Below are positions 53,333 through 56,617 of a stretch of 56,617 bases of DNA, piece after piece. Source of the DNA: Planctomycetota bacterium. GTDB taxonomy: Bacteria; Planctomycetota; Planctomycetia; Pirellulales; Pirellulaceae. The stretch covers positions 1 to 56,617 of the forward strand of contig JAJDEH010000216.1 of the NCBI GenBank assembly GCA_029259935.1. Reading direction: 5' to 3'. The notes under the pieces were generated by a model that worked only from the letters and a program-made list of their open reading frames with translations, ran no database searches and was not told the origin of the DNA. The position numbers and the translations under genes were made by a program. Position 1 is the stretch's first letter. Every line of letters begins with the position of its first letter.

Positions 53333-54673
53333 ATGGCAAGGATGTTCTTCAATCGCAACCGCTTGGTCCCCATTTGCAGCGCGGTTCTGATCAGCGTCGT
53401 TTCGGGCAACTTGTTCGCGGGCGACGTTTGGCCCGAATGGCGTGGTACCAACGGGCAAGGCCATTCCGATGCGACCGATCTTCCAGTTTCCTGGAGCGAA
53501 TCCAAAAACATCGGCTGGAAAACCAAGATACCGGGTCGCGGTTGGTCCACTCCGGTAATCGCCAACGGACAGGTTTGGGTTACGACGGCGATCGACAAAG
53601 CCGCCTCCAAGGAAGATGCCGATCGGCGACGCTCGGCAAGCACCAATTCGCAGCCCTTGACGATTTCGGAATCCGTCAGCTTGCGCGCGGTCTGCGTGGA
53701 TCTGAAAACGGGCGAGTTGCTTCACGATATCGAAGTACTCAGCCAAAAAGATCCGCAGATGATCCATCTTCAAAACACCTATGCGACGCCAACTCCGATT
53801 CTCGACGACGGGCGCCTTTATTGTCATTTTGGACCGTCGGGAATGGCGTGCCTTGATACAACGCAAGGCAAAGTCCTCTGGACCAATCAATCGCTGCACG
53901 TGAAGCATGAAAACGGCCCCGGCAGCTCCCCCATCCTGTGGGAGAATCTGTTGATCGTCCACTGCGATGGGATCGACAAGCAATACATCGCCGCCATCAA
54001 CAAGAACACCGGGAAGCAAATGTGGAAGTCCGATCGGTCGGGCGACATGCGTGAAAATCCACAGATGCGAAAGGCCTACGCCACATCGCTGATCGCCAAT
54101 ATCAACGACAAGCCACAAATCATCTCGCCGGCGGCCGACTGGCTGTATGGCTACGACCCGGCCTCGGGGCACGAACTTTGGAAACTCAACTATGGCGTCC
54201 TCGGTTTTTCCAATGCGGCCCGCCCCATTACCAATGGTGAAATGATCTTCACTTGCACCGGTTACATGAAGTCGCAGTTGTTGGCGATTCGAGTCGACGA
54301 GCGCCGCGGGCGCGACCACCCAACCATTGTCTGGCGTTACAACAAGCAGGTTCCGAATGTCGCCTCGCCTTTGTTGGTCGACAATGAAATCTACTTTGCC
54401 TCGGATGGCGGGATCGCTTCCTGCATCGACGCGAGTACGGGGACGATGCACTGGCGGGAACGGATCGGCAAGCGTTTCTGGGCATCGCCGCTTTACGCCG
54501 ATGGGAAAATCTACTTCTTTGACCTCGACGGCGCGACAACGGTGATCGCCCCCGGCACGTCCTACAAACTGCTCGCGAAAAACAAGCTCGACGGCACCCT
54601 GATGGCGACCGCCGCCGCCGTCGACGGAGCGATCATTCTCAGAACCGACCAAGCGCTCTATTGCATCCGCTAG
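53333..54673 (+). CDS. Secreted PQQ-like beta-propeller repeat protein
   Basis: The 446-residue protein has a signal peptide ('NRLVPICSAVLISVVSGNLFAGD') and begins its mature part with 'WPEWRGTNGQGHSDATDLPVSWSE', the same opening signature as the protein at 705. Propeller blades follow ('CVDLKTGELLHDI', 'CLDTTQGKVLWTN', 'YDPASGHELWKL', 'CIDASTGTMHWRE'). It belongs to the BamB/quinoprotein-like propellers of unknown substrate. The start at 53333 has GAGGAG seven bases upstream. It converges with the dehydratase-like gene, 13 bp apart. Confidence 0.85.
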   Translation: MARMFFNRNRLVPICSAVLISVVSGNLFAGDVWPEWRGTNGQGHSDATDLPVSWSESKNIGWKTKIPGRGWSTPVIANGQVWVTTAIDKAASKEDADRRRSASTNSQPLTISESVSLRAVCVDLKTGELLHDIEVLSQKDPQMIHLQNTYATPTPILDDGRLYCHFGPSGMACLDTTQGKVLWTNQSLHVKHENGPGSSPILWENLLIVHCDGIDKQYIAAINKNTGKQMWKSDRSGDMRENPQMRKAYATSLIANINDKPQIISPAADWLYGYDPASGHELWKLNYGVLGFSNAARPITNGEMIFTCTGYMKSQLLAIRVDERRGRDHPTIVWRYNKQVPNVASPLLVDNEIYFASDGGIASCIDASTGTMHWRERIGKRFWASPLYADGKIYFFDLDGATTVIAPGTSYKLLAKNKLDGTLMATAAAVDGAIILRTDQALYCIR

Positions 54674-54686
54674 GCGGCTGGCGCGC

Positions 54687-55664
54687 TTACGGTGCATCCT
54701 CGGTTTGGCCGCCGAGTATTTCCGGCAACAAGCGAACATCGCAGTTCCCCCCGGACAGAATTCCTACAACCGTCTTCCCCGCCAGATGTTCGCGGATTTT
54801 CCAGGCGGCCGCGGTCGATGCTGCACCCGCGGGTTCTGGAAGATTTCGCGTGCTTTCCATGATCCAGCGCATCGCCTGGCGAATCTCGTCATCGGTTACC
54901 AACACGATGTCGCTCACCAAGCGGCGGATCATGTCCAGCGTCAATTCCGCCGGCACGCGTGTCGCCAACCCTTCGGCGAACGTGGTAATGCGATCGTGTT
55001 GTACCAACTCGCCCGTTTTCCAAGACTCGGCAACAGCCGGCGCGCCGGTCGATTGAACGCCGATCACCGCGGTCTTCGGATTGCGCTGAGCGGCAACCAG
55101 CGCGCTGCCGCAAATGCCGCTTCCCAATCCGATCGGCACCAACAGCACATCGGGCCGCGGCAGTTGGTCAAAGATCTCCAACGCCATCGTTCCGACGCCG
55201 GCGATCAGTTGCGGTTCGTTCGCCGAATGAACGTAACGATAACCGTGCTGCTCGACGAGTTGCTCACAACGAACTTTAGCATCGTCGAAGTCCCGGCCAT
55301 GCTCGATCAGTTCCGCGCCCAGCGAACGCATCGAAGCATTCTTGACGGGATTGTTATTCTCGGGCACGACGATCACACACTTAATGCCAAACCGCTTGGT
55401 GGCAAACGCCAACGACTGGCCATGGTTCCCCGTCGAACATCCGATAATACCGCGCTGCCGCTCGTCGGCCGAAAGTTGGCTCACCAAGTGAACACCGCCG
55501 CGCACTTTGAAGGCGACCGTCGGGTGATGGTTTTCGTGTTTCAGAAAATAGCGAAACCCAAACCGCTGACACAGCAGAGGCCATTCGCAAAGCAACGTCG
55601 GCAACAGATGCTCGTGTACTGTCTCAGCCGCCGCCAGGGCGTCGTTGTAAGTTGGCGCATCCAT
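54687..55664 (-). CDS. Threonine/serine dehydratase-like PLP enzyme
   Basis: The 325-residue enzyme is a fold-II PLP protein. 'HPTVAFKVRGGVHLV' carries the PLP lysine (the family's S/A-F-K-x-R-G motif), 'CSTGNHGQSLAFA' the substrate loop, and 'PIGLGSGICGSALVA' the phosphate-binding glycine loop. This order is that of threonine dehydratases and serine racemases without a C-terminal regulatory ACT domain, as in catabolic enzymes. The start at 55664 gives 'MDAPTYNDAL'; a weak GAGG lies 12 bases upstream. It could equally act on threo-hydroxyaspartate or serine. Confidence 0.85.
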   Translation of the reverse strand: MDAPTYNDALAAAETVHEHLLPTLLCEWPLLCQRFGFRYFLKHENHHPTVAFKVRGGVHLVSQLSADERQRGIIGCSTGNHGQSLAFATKRFGIKCVIVVPENNNPVKNASMRSLGAELIEHGRDFDDAKVRCEQLVEQHGYRYVHSANEPQLIAGVGTMALEIFDQLPRPDVLLVPIGLGSGICGSALVAAQRNPKTAVIGVQSTGAPAVAESWKTGELVQHDRITTFAEGLATRVPAELTLDMIRRLVSDIVLVTDDEIRQAMRWIMESTRNLPEPAGAASTAAAWKIREHLAGKTVVGILSGGNCDVRLLPEILGGQTEDAP

Positions 55665-56171
55665 CGTCGTCACAAACCTCAAAAAGAATCGTCCCTTTTA
55701 TCGTTCAACACATCCGTTCCTCCCCCTTTTTCAAGGGGGAGCTAGAGGGGGTCGCTTCCTTGAAATACAACGCCTGAAAAGCAGCGGAAACGACTCCGTC
55801 CCCCAAGCCGGTCCGAAAGCGGCGCAACTCCAAGAGTGTAACATACGCCCGTCTTTCGAAATCTCGGTGTTCACTCATGACATTCTCCCCACAAATACAA
55901 TCACTCCAAGGAGTTACTTACGCCGCTCGATTATCAACGCTCCGCCAACTCCCGGAAAAACGTTTGCAAAACTGCAATCAACTCGGGATGGCAAAAGCGC
56001 GATTTAAAGAGCCCCAGGCGCACGCCCCTCGGCACCGCGCATCGCTGCGCGGTGATCTCGACTCCATCATTGTACAACATCCAGCCAACTTGGGTTGAAA
56101 CCTCGTCGCAAGTCATCGACGGCTCGAAAGTCGCTCCCATCGCGTTTCGCCGCCCACGCCTTCACTTTCAA
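55665..56171. other. Region without an intact gene at the right side
   Basis: The left part holds the leader of the dehydratase-like gene and the GC hairpin repeat at 55720. The rest has short frames in several phases on both strands, as expected of decayed DNA next to the methyltransferase fragment. Confidence 0.45.
55720..55753. repeat. Dispersed GC hairpin repeat, copy 3 (inverted)
   Basis: ctcccccttt-ttc-aagggggag followed by ctagagggggtcg; the reverse complement of the unit at 9990 and 47084. It lies upstream of the dehydratase-like gene rather than behind a gene, which argues against a purely terminator role. Confidence 0.65.
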
Positions 56172-56385
56172 CGAATTCTGGCCGAACCCTATTTCCATGG
56201 ATACAATCCACGAGAGCCCCTCTTGGACCGCGTTCGACACGGATTTGACCAGCTCGCTCCCAGCGGTCGCTTGGTAACCATCATGCGCCAAAGTCCATTT
56301 TTCCGAAGCGACAAGAAGGCAACCGCGTTTCGCGATTGGCTCGAAAGCGTCGACGCCCAGCACGAAGAACTACCCGACAATTCCA
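56172..56385 (+). pseudogene. DNA methyltransferase fragment
   Basis: One frame encodes about 70 residues that resemble the middle of a phage/plasmid-type SAM-dependent DNA methyltransferase: 'LLDRVRHGFDQLAPSGRLVT', 'IMRQSPFFRSDKKATAFRDW' and 'LESVDAQHEELPDNS'. The catalytic NPPF tetrad expected just before it has become 'AEPYF', and neither the SAM-binding motif upstream nor the C-terminus can be followed in frame. It is best read as a decayed gene. Confidence 0.5.
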
Positions 56386-56617
56386 AAGTGGTGCGTGATC
56401 TCCCGATGCGTGGTTTTCAATTCCGAGCGATAGCTCGTATTGGTTCGAGGCCCTGCCTCGTTAGTCTACCTAGGACCGGGCGGGAATTAACTTCAGCAAA
56501 TGCGACACAATAATACGGATCGTTTGGCCCATGATGAACAGGAGTAAACGGAGTCAGCAGAGGGAAGAAATCTCTGTTTTCTCTGGCTTCTCAGTGGACT
56601 TATTCTTGGTTGGCACC

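Noticed and set aside
55877..56363. Several 60-100 codon frames on both strands near the right edge
   Set aside because: They overlap each other in conflicting phases; only the methyltransferase-like frame resembles a protein family.

Overview
The window reads as chromosomal DNA of a member of the Planctomycetota, most likely of the Pirellula type. The evidence is the set of families typical of that phylum: a DUF1501 protein paired with a PSCyt1/DUF1549/DUF1553 protein, DUF1571, secreted PQQ-type beta-propellers, a Ser/Thr kinase fused to WD40 repeats, N-terminal two-Cys-pair zinc ribbons on signalling proteins, and an alpha-2-macroglobulin gene next to an ECF sigma factor. No rRNA, tRNA, CRISPR array or intact insertion sequence was recognised.

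Layout. 1-9.8 kb: a partial D-threonine-aldolase-like gene, a secreted PQQ-like propeller, a minus-strand operon (PSCyt/DUF1549/DUF1553, DUF1501, lactonase-like propeller), a duplicated NIPSNAP protein and an MTA/SAH-type nucleosidase. 10-15.4 kb: an ECF sigma factor followed by a 1571-residue protein that joins an anti-sigma-type zinc finger to an alpha-2-macroglobulin with a Cys-x-Glu-Gln thioester site. 15.4-25.8 kb: mostly housekeeping genes (recG, rnhA, a haem-motif sensor kinase, priA, nadD, a DinB-fold protein and two conserved unknowns). 25.9-34.6 kb: two very large divergent signalling genes, a zinc ribbon-TIR-TPR protein and a zinc ribbon-Ser/Thr kinase-WD40-lectin-like protein, with a START-fold gene after the kinase.

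36.4-40.3 kb is a probable nitrosative-stress cluster. A protoglobin and a short hybrid cluster protein (hcp) diverge from a 147-bp region with a promoter-like sequence overlapped by a perfect palindrome. They are followed by a one-haem secreted protein and an Rrf2-family regulator. 41.3-47.2 kb is an accessory stretch of apparently lower GC, rich in repeats: a toxin-antitoxin pair, unknown membrane proteins, gene remnants and several palindromic or direct repeats. 47.2-52.7 kb holds a two-gene operon of a giant double-ASKHA acyl-CoA dehydratase activase with a Cys-rich tail and an HgdB/BcrB-type partner. 53.3-55.7 kb has a second PQQ-like propeller and a threonine-dehydratase-like enzyme. The right edge carries a decayed DNA methyltransferase fragment.

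All family assignments come from reading motifs and were not checked by database search. Start codons were moved inward from the longest open frame where a signal peptide, Shine-Dalgarno sequence or family start supported it.
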